Assembly: GCA_034440595.1 (NCBI GenBank)
Contig: JAWXCH010000577.1
Coordinates: forward strand, 1 to 13,770
DNA from: JAWXCH01 sp034440595
GTDB taxonomy: Bacteria; Planctomycetota; Planctomycetia; Pirellulales; JALHPA01
Length of the DNA: 13,770 bases
Reading direction: 5' to 3'
Part shown: positions 1 through 8,300 of the stretch, piece by piece
Layout of the letters: each line of letters opens with the position of its first letter
Position numbering within the stretch: the stretch's first letter is position 1
Made by a program: the position numbers and the translations under genes
The notes under the pieces: model-generated
What the model was told of the DNA's origin: nothing
Seen by the model: only the letters and a program-made list of their open reading frames with translations
Database searches by the model: none

Positions 1-1238
1 GGCTGGAATCGCTCCGCGTCTGGGGTGACGTGACCGGATCGGATAAGGCCGCTAGCGAAGCCCCCGTTCGGATGGCGGTGCTATTTTCTGGAAACGGCTA
101 CCACAGCAAAGAGTGGTGGGTCAAAGGAACCGGCCGCGACATGCAGGTCGGCAAGGTCCTCGCTCCCTTGAATGACTTCCGCGAAAAGCTCCTTTTCATC
201 CAGGGCCTCTACAACGTCGAAGCGACCAAGGGAAATATCCACAGCTCGCAAACCGGCAATATCCTGTCCGGGGCACCCCTCGCCTCCGGTGGCGATATCC
301 GCTCGGGCACCAGTTTTGATCAACTCCTCGCGCAAACCTATGGGCGTTCGACCAAGGTCCCCAGCTTGGTCCTTGGCTGTGAAGCGGCCAACCCATCGGT
401 GCACAAAAACTACTCAATGCTCTACAGCTCGCACATTTCCTGGTCGTCGCCAACCACGCCAACGCCGCTGGAGCTGTACCCCGCCCTGGCCTTCGATCGA
501 CTTTTCAAAGACGAAGTCCGCAAGGGTGACAAGAGCGTGCTCGATGCCGTCCTCGAAGACGCGGGCGACCTCCGTCGCAAGATCAGCACTTCTGATCAAC
601 GCAAGTTGGACGAATACCTCGACTCGGTTCGCGATGTCGAAGACCGTATCAGCCGCGCCGGTAAACACGGCGAACTGCAGGGCTGGCGGCCAACACTCGA
701 CAAGCCGAACATTCCGCGCCCGGCCGATGGTATTCCGCAAAATATTGCCGACCACATGCGGTTGATGTGCGATATCCTGGTGCTGGCGTTCCAGACCGAT
801 ACGACGCGCATCACCACGCTGAAGCTGAACAACGATCACTCCTCGCTCCGCTTCCCGCATCTGGGCGTGCACTACATGATCCACCATTTGCTGTCGCATT
901 CCGATGGGGACGACTGGCTGAAGGTCAACCGTTTCTTTGTCGAGCAGATGGCCTACATTGCCAAGAAACTGGACGCTGTTCAGGAAGGTGAACGGACCGC
1001 GCTGGATAACTCCATGATCATGCTCTGCTCCAGCATGATGACCGGCAACCACAACAACGACCAGTTGCCGGTGGTTATTCTTGGACGTGGCGGCGGCAAG
1101 CTCCAGACCGGGCGTGCGGTGAACTATCGTCAGCAAGAAGACCGCCAAATGTGCCGGCTGTACATGAGCCTGATGGACAAGATGGATGTCCGCCCAAAGA
1201 CCTTTGGAGATGCCAAGGAACGTTTGGCGGATGTATAA
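1..1238 (+). CDS. DUF1552 domain protein, 5'-truncated by the window edge
   Basis: The reading frame is open from base 3 to the TAA at 1236-1238, giving 411 residues. The visible protein starts inside what looks like the mature N-terminus (LESLRVWGD). The GTG at 30 is therefore not the real start, and about 30 residues, usually a Tat-type signal in this family, lie outside the window. DUF1552 proteins are exported proteins of unknown function, abundant in planctomycetes and often encoded next to DUF1592/DUF1588-type cytochrome proteins. Family hallmarks seen here are the early MAVLFSGNGYHSKEWW stretch, a GGDIRSGTSFDQLLAQ segment, PSLVLGCE, an SSHISWSSPTTP segment and AFDRLF, followed by a long alpha-helical part. 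The neighbouring partner gene would be upstream and is not visible. No enzymatic activity is established for the family. The family call is firm; the function is unknown. Confidence 0.9.
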   Translation, partial: LESLRVWGDVTGSDKAASEAPVRMAVLFSGNGYHSKEWWVKGTGRDMQVGKVLAPLNDFREKLLFIQGLYNVEATKGNIHSSQTGNILSGAPLASGGDIRSGTSFDQLLAQTYGRSTKVPSLVLGCEAANPSVHKNYSMLYSSHISWSSPTTPTPLELYPALAFDRLFKDEVRKGDKSVLDAVLEDAGDLRRKISTSDQRKLDEYLDSVRDVEDRISRAGKHGELQGWRPTLDKPNIPRPADGIPQNIADHMRLMCDILVLAFQTDTTRITTLKLNNDHSSLRFPHLGVHYMIHHLLSHSDGDDWLKVNRFFVEQMAYIAKKLDAVQEGERTALDNSMIMLCSSMMTGNHNNDQLPVVILGRGGGKLQTGRAVNYRQQEDRQMCRLYMSLMDKMDVRPKTFGDAKERLADV

Positions 1239-1273
1239 ACCTGCACAGCGTTTTGACACAACCGTCAGCATAT

Positions 1274-1296
1274 GTGTGCCACTGGCTCCGCCAGTG
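1274..1296 (+). repeat. REP-like palindromic repeat, copy 1
   Basis: A 6-nt GTGTGC tail precedes a perfect hairpin with 7-bp arms CACTGGC (1280-1286) and GCCAGTG (1290-1296) around a TCC loop. The same unit returns in reverse orientation at 1419-1441. It sits 36 bp after the DUF1552 stop, in a 303-bp gap that holds no gene. Beyond the two repeats and the terminator at 1471-1514 I see only a short GGCAA/TTGCC inverted repeat at 1384-1397 in this gap. The position just downstream of a gene and the hairpin structure resemble REP elements. Whether it is dispersed in the genome cannot be seen from one window. Confidence 0.6.
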
Positions 1297-1418
1297 AGAG
1301 CAATAGTGTGCGTTGAACTCACTAGCGGGTGGAGTGGCATTTAGTTTGTCGCTACGTAGTCCGCCATTTCGCTTTGCCGGATGGGCAATAGCTTGCCGTT
1401 TCGTGTTCTCGCAACAAG

Positions 1419-1441
1419 CACTGGCAAAGCCAGTGGCACAC
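1419..1441 (-). repeat. REP-like palindromic repeat, copy 2, inverted
   Basis: This is the reverse complement of the unit at 1274-1296. The hairpin arms are CACTGGC (1419-1425) and GCCAGTG (1429-1435) around AAA, followed by the complementary tail GCACAC. Over 23 positions it differs from copy 1 only at two loop bases, so selection or recent duplication has kept the stem intact. The copies face each other across 122 bp and could also pair with one another. Confidence 0.6.
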
Positions 1442-1470
1442 GTAACCGAAGCAGATACACCATCAACGCA

Positions 1471-1514
1471 AAAACCCGGCTGACGGACACCTGCGTGCCA
1501 TCAGCCGGGTTTTT
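1471..1514. terminator. Bidirectional rho-independent terminator
   Basis: AAAACCCGGCTGA (1471-1483) pairs perfectly with TCAGCCGGGTTTT (1501-1513), a 13-bp stem with a 17-nt loop. The stem is flanked by A-run and T-run, so it gives a U-tract on either strand. It lies between the plus-strand DUF1552 gene and the convergent minus-strand gene whose stop is at 1542, and probably ends both transcripts. Confidence 0.85.
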
Positions 1515-1541
1515 CTATATATCGGCAAGTTGCCGTTGTTA

Positions 1542-1997
1542 TCAGCCGCCGAATTTCTTCAACTGGGGCTGTGATTGCTTAGGCTTCATCGAGCGGATCG
1601 AAGTCACACTGTCGCTTTGGGTGACGAGCCCGGCGTTGGTCATGCCGCCAGTCAGGCGCGTTGTGGTCACGGTGCTATGTGGCTGGCCGGTGACGGCATT
1701 TCGCCAGCGATAACCGACCTGACGGTACAATGCACCGTCCGCACCGTAAAACGTACTGTTGATATATCGCAGACTGCCAGGGGCCACCAGATTGCGAAAC
1801 GGAGCGGTCGCACTGGCATGCACCTGAGTCTGATGATTATGAATATGCGTATGAGGCCAGAAAGGATCCTGACTGATGGTCGTTTCAGGAATGCTGCTGG
1901 CAATCACTGGGTTCCACCATTCTGCTGAAGCACTGGATACCATTCCAATAGTCAGAACCAAAACGGTTGTAGCGAAGGTCTTCAAAGTGGTGTTCAT
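1542..1997 (-). CDS. Small exported protein with alternating-histidine motif
   Basis: The protein has 151 residues and I do not recognise a family. Residues 1-25 form a clear Sec signal peptide: Lys6, a hydrophobic core rich in Val/Leu/Thr, and an ASA cleavage site before Glu26. The mature protein starts EWWNPV. It carries an HTHIHNH segment at residues 49-55 with a further His60, an alternating pattern that could bind a transition metal. The C-terminal half is Thr/Ser-rich with short beta-like stretches (YGADGALYRQVGYRWRN) and ends with a basic, Gln-rich tail. The ATG at 1997 is chosen because the signal peptide starts there; upstream is only a weak AGAAAG. The gene converges on the DUF1552 gene and shares its terminator. 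It probably acts in the periplasm or at the surface. Confidence 0.7.
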   Translation of the reverse strand: MNTTLKTFATTVLVLTIGMVSSASAEWWNPVIASSIPETTISQDPFWPHTHIHNHQTQVHASATAPFRNLVAPGSLRYINSTFYGADGALYRQVGYRWRNAVTGQPHSTVTTTRLTGGMTNAGLVTQSDSVTSIRSMKPKQSQPQLKKFGG

Positions 1998-2194
1998 CTT
2001 GTGGCTTTCTAATTTTCTAAATCAGAGCGGGAAGAGTTGTTGTCGTTGTCCGGACTATTAAGCCATGCGAGAGCCGGGGCAGAGAGGGGACAGATATTTT
2101 TGGAATTCTGTAAAGTCGGGAGTACCTCGGGGCTAGAGTCGCCAAAAACAGCGGAAACTAGCCGTTATTTCCAGGTAGCTCGACTTTGCTGTAA

Positions 2195-2200
2195 TATAAT
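2195..2200 (+). promoter_or_regulatory. Putative -10 box upstream of the 2247-3395 operon
   Basis: A perfect TATAAT hexamer lies 46 bp before the ATG at 2247, giving an expected 5' leader of about 40 nt. No convincing -35 hexamer lies at 16-18 bp, so the match may be weak, activator-dependent or fortuitous. Confidence 0.4.
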
Positions 2201-2246
2201 GGCGGGTCGAATATGTCACCGCCAAGCCAATCTTCACGAGGGCACT

Positions 2247-2831
2247 ATGTACAAGATTGCATTCTTCTCGCTGTTTCTATTTTCTGCCGCGCCGGTTTTC
2301 GCTCAGGAGAAAGCTCCGCCGATCACGATTGACGAATTCTACGAGCGAGGCCTGCTGGGGGCGTTGGGCCTTCCCTTCGGTACAGTTTGCGAAATAGAGG
2401 CGGTTGTACTTGATGGCGAAGTGGTGTACGCCAGAATGAAATCGGCTCCAGATTTCGTTTTGGAAGTCCAAGCCGTCAATGGCAAGAAATTGGACAAGCC
2501 GCGACAGATCAAGTATTCCGCCGCCGTCGCTGGAAAGAATGAAAGCGCGATTTTTCCAGAGGACTACTTTGAGCTATACCAGGCAATTCATCGCAAGAAG
2601 ACTAATACTATTAACGAAGCTATTCAAGCGGATCTCAAAAAGCGCTTCATCGGTTCTCGTCACCGACTCAGCGTGTACGAAGACGGCGGGTATTCAGGTC
2701 TGGTTGCCGGTGTCGACTATGACTTAATGATTGCGCACACGGGCTATCACTTCCGGCATGGTCTTGTCGTTTTAAAGAGGCTGCCAGCGAAAGAAGCCAA
2801 GGGAGAGCAGAAGCCGGCACCAAAGAAATAG
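2247..2831 (+). CDS. Exported hypothetical protein, 194 aa
   Basis: I do not recognise this protein. The chosen start at ATG 2247 gives a textbook signal peptide (MYKIAFFSLFLFSAAPVFA, cleavage before Gln20) and has a GAGGG ribosome-binding site at 2238-2242. The frame is open upstream to 2037, but that part reads as non-coding and would bury the signal peptide. The mature part contains a single Cys (FGTVCEIEAVV), a beta-rich region of about residues 40-85, a charged helix (INEAIQADLKKRF), and a second beta region (YSGLVAGVDYDLMIAHTGYHFRHGLVVL). It ends in a Lys/Pro-rich tail. The GVDYDLMIAHTGYHF stretch suggests an OB-like or small beta-barrel end, but that is only an impression. The next gene follows 54 bp later and also encodes an exported protein, so the two are probably co-transcribed. 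Confidence 0.75.
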   Translation: MYKIAFFSLFLFSAAPVFAQEKAPPITIDEFYERGLLGALGLPFGTVCEIEAVVLDGEVVYARMKSAPDFVLEVQAVNGKKLDKPRQIKYSAAVAGKNESAIFPEDYFELYQAIHRKKTNTINEAIQADLKKRFIGSRHRLSVYEDGGYSGLVAGVDYDLMIAHTGYHFRHGLVVLKRLPAKEAKGEQKPAPKK

Positions 2832-2885
2832 CGGCGTACTGCCGTCTTTTGTTTGCGACTCGAATATCAATATTGGAGCACTGAA

Positions 2886-3395
2886 ATGCGAATGAAGACA
2901 ATCATTACCTTCGTATTGACCTTGTTCTGCGGGGTGGCAGTCGGCGATCTCAAAATCGATGGTCCAATTGAACTGGTCAAAATCTCCCTCGATCCTGCTG
3001 GGGACGGTATCGATGTAACTCGTGTTACAACCAGTCTAGCCGAGGAGAAACGGGCGGTTTCGGAACCTGGAAAGACCACGCCTAGGGCTTACACCGCGAT
3101 GAGCCCTGTTTATGAGACGCACAGGATCTCAATTAAGGAGAAGGACATTGTTGCTAGGCGGCTAGATGGCCGCCTGATCCCTGCGGAAAATTTTTTGAAG
3201 GATCTGGACGGCGATACCGCCGTTGTCTTGTTACCAGCAGGGCGTAAGCTCGATCCTCTATACGCCAAGATTCTCAAACCTGAGGCTCTAATTCTCGAGT
3301 TACCTGTCAGGCTGACGCCTGTTCCAGGTGATTCACCACCGGGTGTAAAGATTCTACGTGGGACAGGCCTCAACTCAGCATTGCCGCAGCCCTAG
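2886..3395 (+). CDS. Exported hypothetical protein, 169 aa
   Basis: I do not recognise a family. The start at ATG 2886 is supported by GGAG at 2875-2878 with 7-nt spacing; a second ATG lies two codons later. The N-terminus MRMKTIITFVLTLFCGVAVG is a signal peptide of about 20 residues. The cysteine at position 15 is not in a good lipobox, so Sec cleavage near GVAVG is more likely than lipidation. The mature chain is mixed, with an IELVKISLDPAGDGIDVTRV opening, a basic middle, and a Pro/Leu-rich end (LILELPVRLTPVPGDSPPG). No catalytic motif is visible. It follows the gene at 2247-2831 in the same direction, which suggests an operon, and converges on the coiled-coil gene at 3480. Confidence 0.65.
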   Translation: MRMKTIITFVLTLFCGVAVGDLKIDGPIELVKISLDPAGDGIDVTRVTTSLAEEKRAVSEPGKTTPRAYTAMSPVYETHRISIKEKDIVARRLDGRLIPAENFLKDLDGDTAVVLLPAGRKLDPLYAKILKPEALILELPVRLTPVPGDSPPGVKILRGTGLNSALPQP

Positions 3396-3479
3396 AAAGC
3401 AAGACGAAGCAACTTCAGGGGGCCACTGATTCTTGCTCTACGGCCTATTGAATGGAACGCTTTACTCGCATTTCCTGCT

Positions 3480-4964
3480 CTAGGCGATCTCCGCCAGCAA
3501 TCGGCGGATCTGTCGCTGGTAGTCGACGCGCTCGTGATCCCATTGGATTTGCTGTTTGGTAAGCATTTCTTGCTGCCGGTCTAGTTCGGCCTCACGACCG
3601 GCAAGCTGCCCGGCCATTTTCTCCAGCTCGGTCTGACGCTCTTGCAGCGACTGTTCCAATTCGCGCCGCTGGCGATGCAGTTTTTCGTGCTGCACTGGAA
3701 GCTGCGCCGCCAAGGCCTCAAGCTGCTGGCGCTGCTCGGTCAACTCATCATTCTGCAGACGATAGTAGTCGACCAGTTTTGAGCGCGAGCGTGCGATTTG
3801 ATGCGTCAATTGTGCCGGAGGAATCGCTCCTGCCAGTTGAGCCAAGATCTGCTCTGCCGCCAGACGTGTCTCCAGAGTATCGCGTTGCATCAGAGTCAGC
3901 TCACCGCGCATTTGCTCGACCGCTGCGCGGCGCAGTTCCAAATGATCGTTGGCCAGTTGCAAGGCGTGATTGCGATTTTCCAGCTCGGTCTCGGCGCGGC
4001 GGCTTTGTTCTTCCTGTCGCTTGTGCTGTTGCTGCCGCTCGGTATGTAATTGCTGCCGTGCGGCCAGTAGCTCGCTACGCAGCTCGTCCACTTCGACACG
4101 CGCCCGCTGCCATAGATCCTCGGTCTCGGTCAATTTGCTGCGCTTCTCTTGCAGTTCCACCAGCGAATCGGCCAGCAAGTCCAGTTCATCTCGTTCCAGC
4201 AAGGAAGTCTGGCGTGACGGTTTGGATGCAATCAGCATCTCGCCATTCAAATAACGACCTACCATCTGCAATGTCGCACTGCGTCGCAAATCAAACTGGT
4301 TAGAGCGCTGGTCCAACTCGCCGGACAATTGATCGTGTGCCTCGCTGGCGTCCTTGAGCGCCGCCGCAGCATCATCGATCTGCCGTTGCTGTTGCGCCTG
4401 CTCAATCTCACGGGCACGAATCGCCGCCTCACGGCGATCCAGACCATCGCGGCGAGAAAGGATCTCAGCCACAACTTCCTGGCGGCGTTGATCGTGGTCA
4501 GACTCGGCCGAGCCAAGTTGAGCGGCCAGCCGTGACAGTTCCTTATCGCGCTCGTTCAATGCCGCTAGCTGTTCGCCCAGCAGCTCGTGCTGCTGCCGCA
4601 GCCAAAGCCGGTTGTTCCGCTCCTGTTGCTCGAGCTGCGCCAGCTTGGCTTGCAGTTCTGATTCTCGCCGATCCAGCGATTGCTGCTGGGAGCGCAAATG
4701 CTCGGCCAATTGCTGTGCTTGCAGACGTGCTTGCTGCACCAAAACCACCGAGGCGTGCGGCTCGGCCTCAGATACCACAGATTTATTGTCGGGCTTGGCT
4801 ATTGTCTCTTGTTGTTCAACTGCGGCCGAAGCATTCTCCGCTACCGTGCCAACGGGTTCATGCGCCATCTCGTGAGGCGGATCGATGCGCGCAGAGCGGC
4901 CCGAGTCGGTCGACACGCTGGTCGTTTTCTTGACCTGCTGCTTGCGTGAGTTGGTTTTTGGCAT
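3480..4964 (-). CDS. Long coiled-coil protein, 494 aa
   Basis: The protein lacks a signal peptide and membrane segment, so it is probably cytoplasmic. Residues 1-73 are polar, low-complexity and likely disordered, with a basic start (MPKTNSRKQQVKK). From about 74 onward it is almost entirely Glu/Gln/Arg/Leu heptads: a first coiled coil at about 74-225, a break at 226-258 (TLQMVGRYLNGEMLIASKPSRQ region), a second at about 259-375, a short Pro-containing break (GAIPPAQL), and a third at about 385-494. I see no cysteine. The ATG at 4964 has a strong GAGGAG site at 4972-4977 with 7-nt spacing. It is transcribed divergently from the giant caspase-like gene at 5333. Coiled coils of this type act as scaffolds or filaments, but the family is not assigned and no enzymatic role is visible. 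SMC and tape-measure proteins are less likely because no ATPase or phage neighbours are seen. Confidence 0.85.
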   Translation of the reverse strand: MPKTNSRKQQVKKTTSVSTDSGRSARIDPPHEMAHEPVGTVAENASAAVEQQETIAKPDNKSVVSEAEPHASVVLVQQARLQAQQLAEHLRSQQQSLDRRESELQAKLAQLEQQERNNRLWLRQQHELLGEQLAALNERDKELSRLAAQLGSAESDHDQRRQEVVAEILSRRDGLDRREAAIRAREIEQAQQQRQIDDAAAALKDASEAHDQLSGELDQRSNQFDLRRSATLQMVGRYLNGEMLIASKPSRQTSLLERDELDLLADSLVELQEKRSKLTETEDLWQRARVEVDELRSELLAARQQLHTERQQQHKRQEEQSRRAETELENRNHALQLANDHLELRRAAVEQMRGELTLMQRDTLETRLAAEQILAQLAGAIPPAQLTHQIARSRSKLVDYYRLQNDELTEQRQQLEALAAQLPVQHEKLHRQRRELEQSLQERQTELEKMAGQLAGREAELDRQQEMLTKQQIQWDHERVDYQRQIRRLLAEIA

Positions 4965-5332
4965 CTAACTGCTCCTCGACTCCGATCCGCCGCAGTGACA
5001 CTGCAATCGACAAAGTTTATCCATTCTCTTTAATCGGCAGCCACGGGGGCCAGAGTTCACCGTGATTTGAGGATTCAGCCTTCTCGAGCCCTGGCATGGA
5101 TAGCTGGACAAGATAGCCAGAAAGGGCAAATCGCTGGCCTGAGAATCTTGGTCACACCCAAACATTCCGGGACAGTTTACCCGGACGTGATAGCATGGAA
5201 GCAATTGGACACCGCCGTAGGCCATTTGACGGGCCTGGTCCGAATGTCAAATCAGTGTTGCCACGGCGGAATAGGCAAGGTATACCGAACCGCAATTCAC
5301 TGGATTCCTACTCTGGTTATATTGCAGCCATT
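4965..5332. promoter_or_regulatory. Divergent intergenic region
   Basis: These 368 bp separate the coiled-coil gene (-) from the giant caspase-like gene (+) and should hold both promoters. Features seen are the ribosome-binding site of the minus gene (4972-4977), the nested inverted repeat at 5212-5269, and a possible promoter for the plus gene. That promoter would be TTCACT at 5296-5301 and TATATT at 5318-5323 with a 16-bp spacer. It would place the transcript start within a few bases of the ATG at 5333, that is, a leaderless message. I see no other gene here, although the plus frame is open from ATG 5195. Confidence 0.45.
5212..5269. repeat. Nested inverted repeat upstream of the caspase-like gene
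   Basis: The outer arms are CCGCCGT (5212-5218) and ACGGCGG (5263-5269). The inner arms are ATTTGAC (5224-5230) and GTCAAAT (5246-5252) with a 15-nt centre. Both pairs are perfect 7-bp complements and share nearly one axis. It could be an operator pair or an RNA hairpin. Its presence upstream of 5333 favours the later start codon for the gene that follows. Confidence 0.5.
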
Positions 5333-8300
5333 ATGCAAAGCGAGTCGCCTCCGTCCGCACTTCCCAACGATCCACCGCCGGTCGTGCGCCCTCGCCGCTG
5401 GTGGGGTGCCAGCAACGGCCGCCCGCCGGGGCTACTGACACCGCGACGAATGCGGCTGTTTTTCTTTTTGGCCATATTGTTCGGCCTGTCGGCGCTCTTT
5501 TTCTGGCTGGTTTTTCGACCGCTGATTCACCCACGTAGTGAGCTTGTCTTCTCCACCGGGGGTGAATACCGCGCGCTGCGTGCGCCACCGATTCCATTTG
5601 TATTGGAGGACTACTCGGCGTTGGCACCGCTGTCGGCTGCGCTGGTGCCGCATGGCCAGGAGCTTGGCCCGCGAATTTTGAACGTCCTCAACTCACCGAC
5701 TGCAATGGACGGCCTGTTGCAAGAACTGCCGACCGGTGATGCCAACGGCTCAACTGTGCTGATTGCGTACTTTGCGGCGCACGGCGTCTCGGATGACGGA
5801 GTCCCCTACCTGCTCTGCCGAAATTTTGATCCTGCGAATCCGGATGCCGGGCGCTACCGTATCGACGATTTACTGGCGCAGTTCAAGGCCAGTTCCGCGG
5901 CGGTGAAGTTCATCGTCCTCGATAGCGGTCGCATCGAGTGCGATCCACGGCTAGGGATGATCATCAATGAGTTTCCGCGACTGTTGCAAGAAGCGGTCGA
6001 AAGCGCCAACGACCCTTCCCTATGGGTCATGGTATCAAATTCAACATTTGAGCGATCGTATAACTCGCCCAGCCTGCAGCAATCGATCTTCGCACATTTT
6101 GTAGCGCGTGGTTTGAAGGGAGCAGCCGACCTGGACCAAAACCGCTCGGTGGAAGTGCATGAGCTGGCGAAGTATGTAATCACCAACGTTTCATCCTGGG
6201 TTATCGAAACCACCGATAGCCTAACAACGCAGACTCCACAAATGTTTTGGGGTGGAGGTCCAGTCGAGAATTCGCCCAGCCCTTTGCTGTTGTCGGTGGC
6301 GATGTTCGAGCGTGAACCAGAAGACACACCCCCTGGTATTGCCGCCGGTTCGGGCGAAGCAAGTTTAAATGATACAGCAGCGGCAAGTTCGGCGGCTCGT
6401 CCTGAAGCTGCCGCACCGGAACCGCCATCGGCGCGATTCTCTGGCGTCCGTGGACTGGCGGCCGATAGTTTTGAAACGGTTGCTAATGAAGAAGCGACCC
6501 CACGCAGCTTGGTGGCGCAAAAGAAGCGCGATGTCCGCAACAAATCGGTTGCCAAAGTCAAGGATCCGAAGAAGAAAGGCCCAACGCTAGTCGCGGATGA
6601 TTCGGCCGCTGCGCCTGGTGATGCGGCACCTGCGACAACGCCAGCCGCCGAGGGTGCTGCAACGGTGCCAGGCGAGGAAAAGGGGGCTGCAAAAGCTATA
6701 GCGCCGACCGACAAGACCGCCGCGACCGACAGTCAACCGACCGACGCCACTGCGAAAGCGAACACCACCGGCGTAGCCAAGTCAGACAAGCCGACCAGTG
6801 ATGACGGCAAGTCGACGGACGCCAAAAAGAGTAACGCGGTTGTTGAGCCGAACCCGATCGATTCCGATCGTCCTGCCGAGGCGGTGCCGGCGCTGATTGT
6901 CGAAGGATGGAAGCTGCGCGACCGGCTGCTGCGTCGCAGTAACGACCTGCCGGTGCCGATCGACTTTGCCCCGCAAGTTTGGGCCGAATACGAGGCGTGG
7001 CTGCTGGATATGGAACAACAATATCGTGCCGGGGGGATCGCGCCGCTCGGTTCAATGGATGAATGGTTGCGCGAGGCAGTGCTGCCGCTGCGCGACTGGC
7101 GAACGCCCGGCCCACCTCCGAAGGTTAACCGCACCGCGTCCTCATTGCAACGAGACTATGCCGCGCGCCTGCGTGGGCGACTCCCGTCAGCGCCCGCCGC
7201 AGTGGATCAGCCATACAGCTTGGCACTGGCCGAGACGTTGGAGATTCGCGGCCGCGCCACTGTGGATGCCGAGCTGCGCAAGGCCATTACGCAGTACGAT
7301 CGGTTTGTACGTGGCGGAAGCCGTGGCGAGTTCGACCTGTGGATCGCGAAGTTACCGACCGAACTGGACAGCTATTTGGAACTGCGCTTTGCACGGCAAT
7401 TGTCCCAAATTTCGGCCCTCGATTGGGCAACGGTGCAGCTCGCTCTGGAGACCTGTCGCCTGGGCGAGCAACTGGCCGCCAGCCGACCGGCGTTGCTGAT
7501 GTGGATCGCCGACCAGGTCGATGCGGCAGATCGGATGCGTTGGGAAGCCGAACGCAGACTGCTGGATCAAATTGACCGACAGCGACACACTACTGCTGTC
7601 TTCTCGCTGCGCGAAGCGCTAGCCGGGTATCGCCAGGCCTTGGAAAATCTGGCCACGGTTGAAGCGGCCATCGATCTGCGGAACGATCTGTTGCGCAAGG
7701 CACCGTACTACTTGCAATGGCATTTTAATGCCGGCCTGACACCGGATCGCGTGGCACCACGCTATGCAGACTTGTTCGAGTTACTCAATGGCATCAGCAC
7801 ATTAGACCAGCTCCTGCTTTCACAAGACACCAATCAGTTACCCGAGATTTCACGGCAACTCGGAGAGATGGAGATCCTGGGCCAGCGCATCGACATGCTG
7901 ATGCAGCCCAGTGTGATCAATTCGCTGGCGCTACTCCCTGCTTCTCCTGGCGATTCGTGGCGGATGAGTCTGATGCTGGAAACCCCGTTACTCGACGCGG
8001 TGGCACGCATCCGCATTTTGGAAACGATGGCCCGCATTGATGGTCGGCTGGTGTCCGAACTTGCACCTCGCAAACTGCCATCCACGATACCCCCTCCGCG
8101 TGCCCGAGTGGTGCTGGACTGGCAACGATTCTTACGCCGCTCTGAGCTGCAGGTTCGATTACTGGGAATCTCAAGCCGTCAGACCGATGACTCGCAAGTC
8201 GCCTATGCCGCCGTGCAGCGTGCGTTTGAAGTCGTTCGTGATCGCAGTCCTAATAGCGATTTGCCATTGGATGAGAGTGCGGAGGCCGCGCTGTTTGAGG

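Noticed and set aside
414..1340. Long open frame on the minus strand across the DUF1552 gene
   Set aside because: It lies opposite a clearly recognised coding region and extends into the repeat-bearing gap; its protein looks like no family and is explained by codon bias of the plus strand.
2037..2246. Upstream extension of the exported protein gene to the earlier start
   Set aside because: It would place 70 non-coding-like residues before a good signal peptide and across the promoter-like TATAAT; ATG 2247 has its own ribosome-binding site.
2832..2844. Short hairpin CGGC/GCCG followed by T-rich sequence between the two exported-protein genes
   Set aside because: A 4-bp stem is too weak for a convincing terminator, and it lies inside a likely operon.
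5195..5332. ATG 5195 as start of the giant protein
   Set aside because: No ribosome-binding site, residues without domain character, and a nested inverted repeat in this stretch; not fully excluded.
5854..6714. Long minus-strand open frame rich in Ala/Ser
   Set aside because: It is antisense to the caspase-like domain and its Ala-rich linker, whose base composition produces it.
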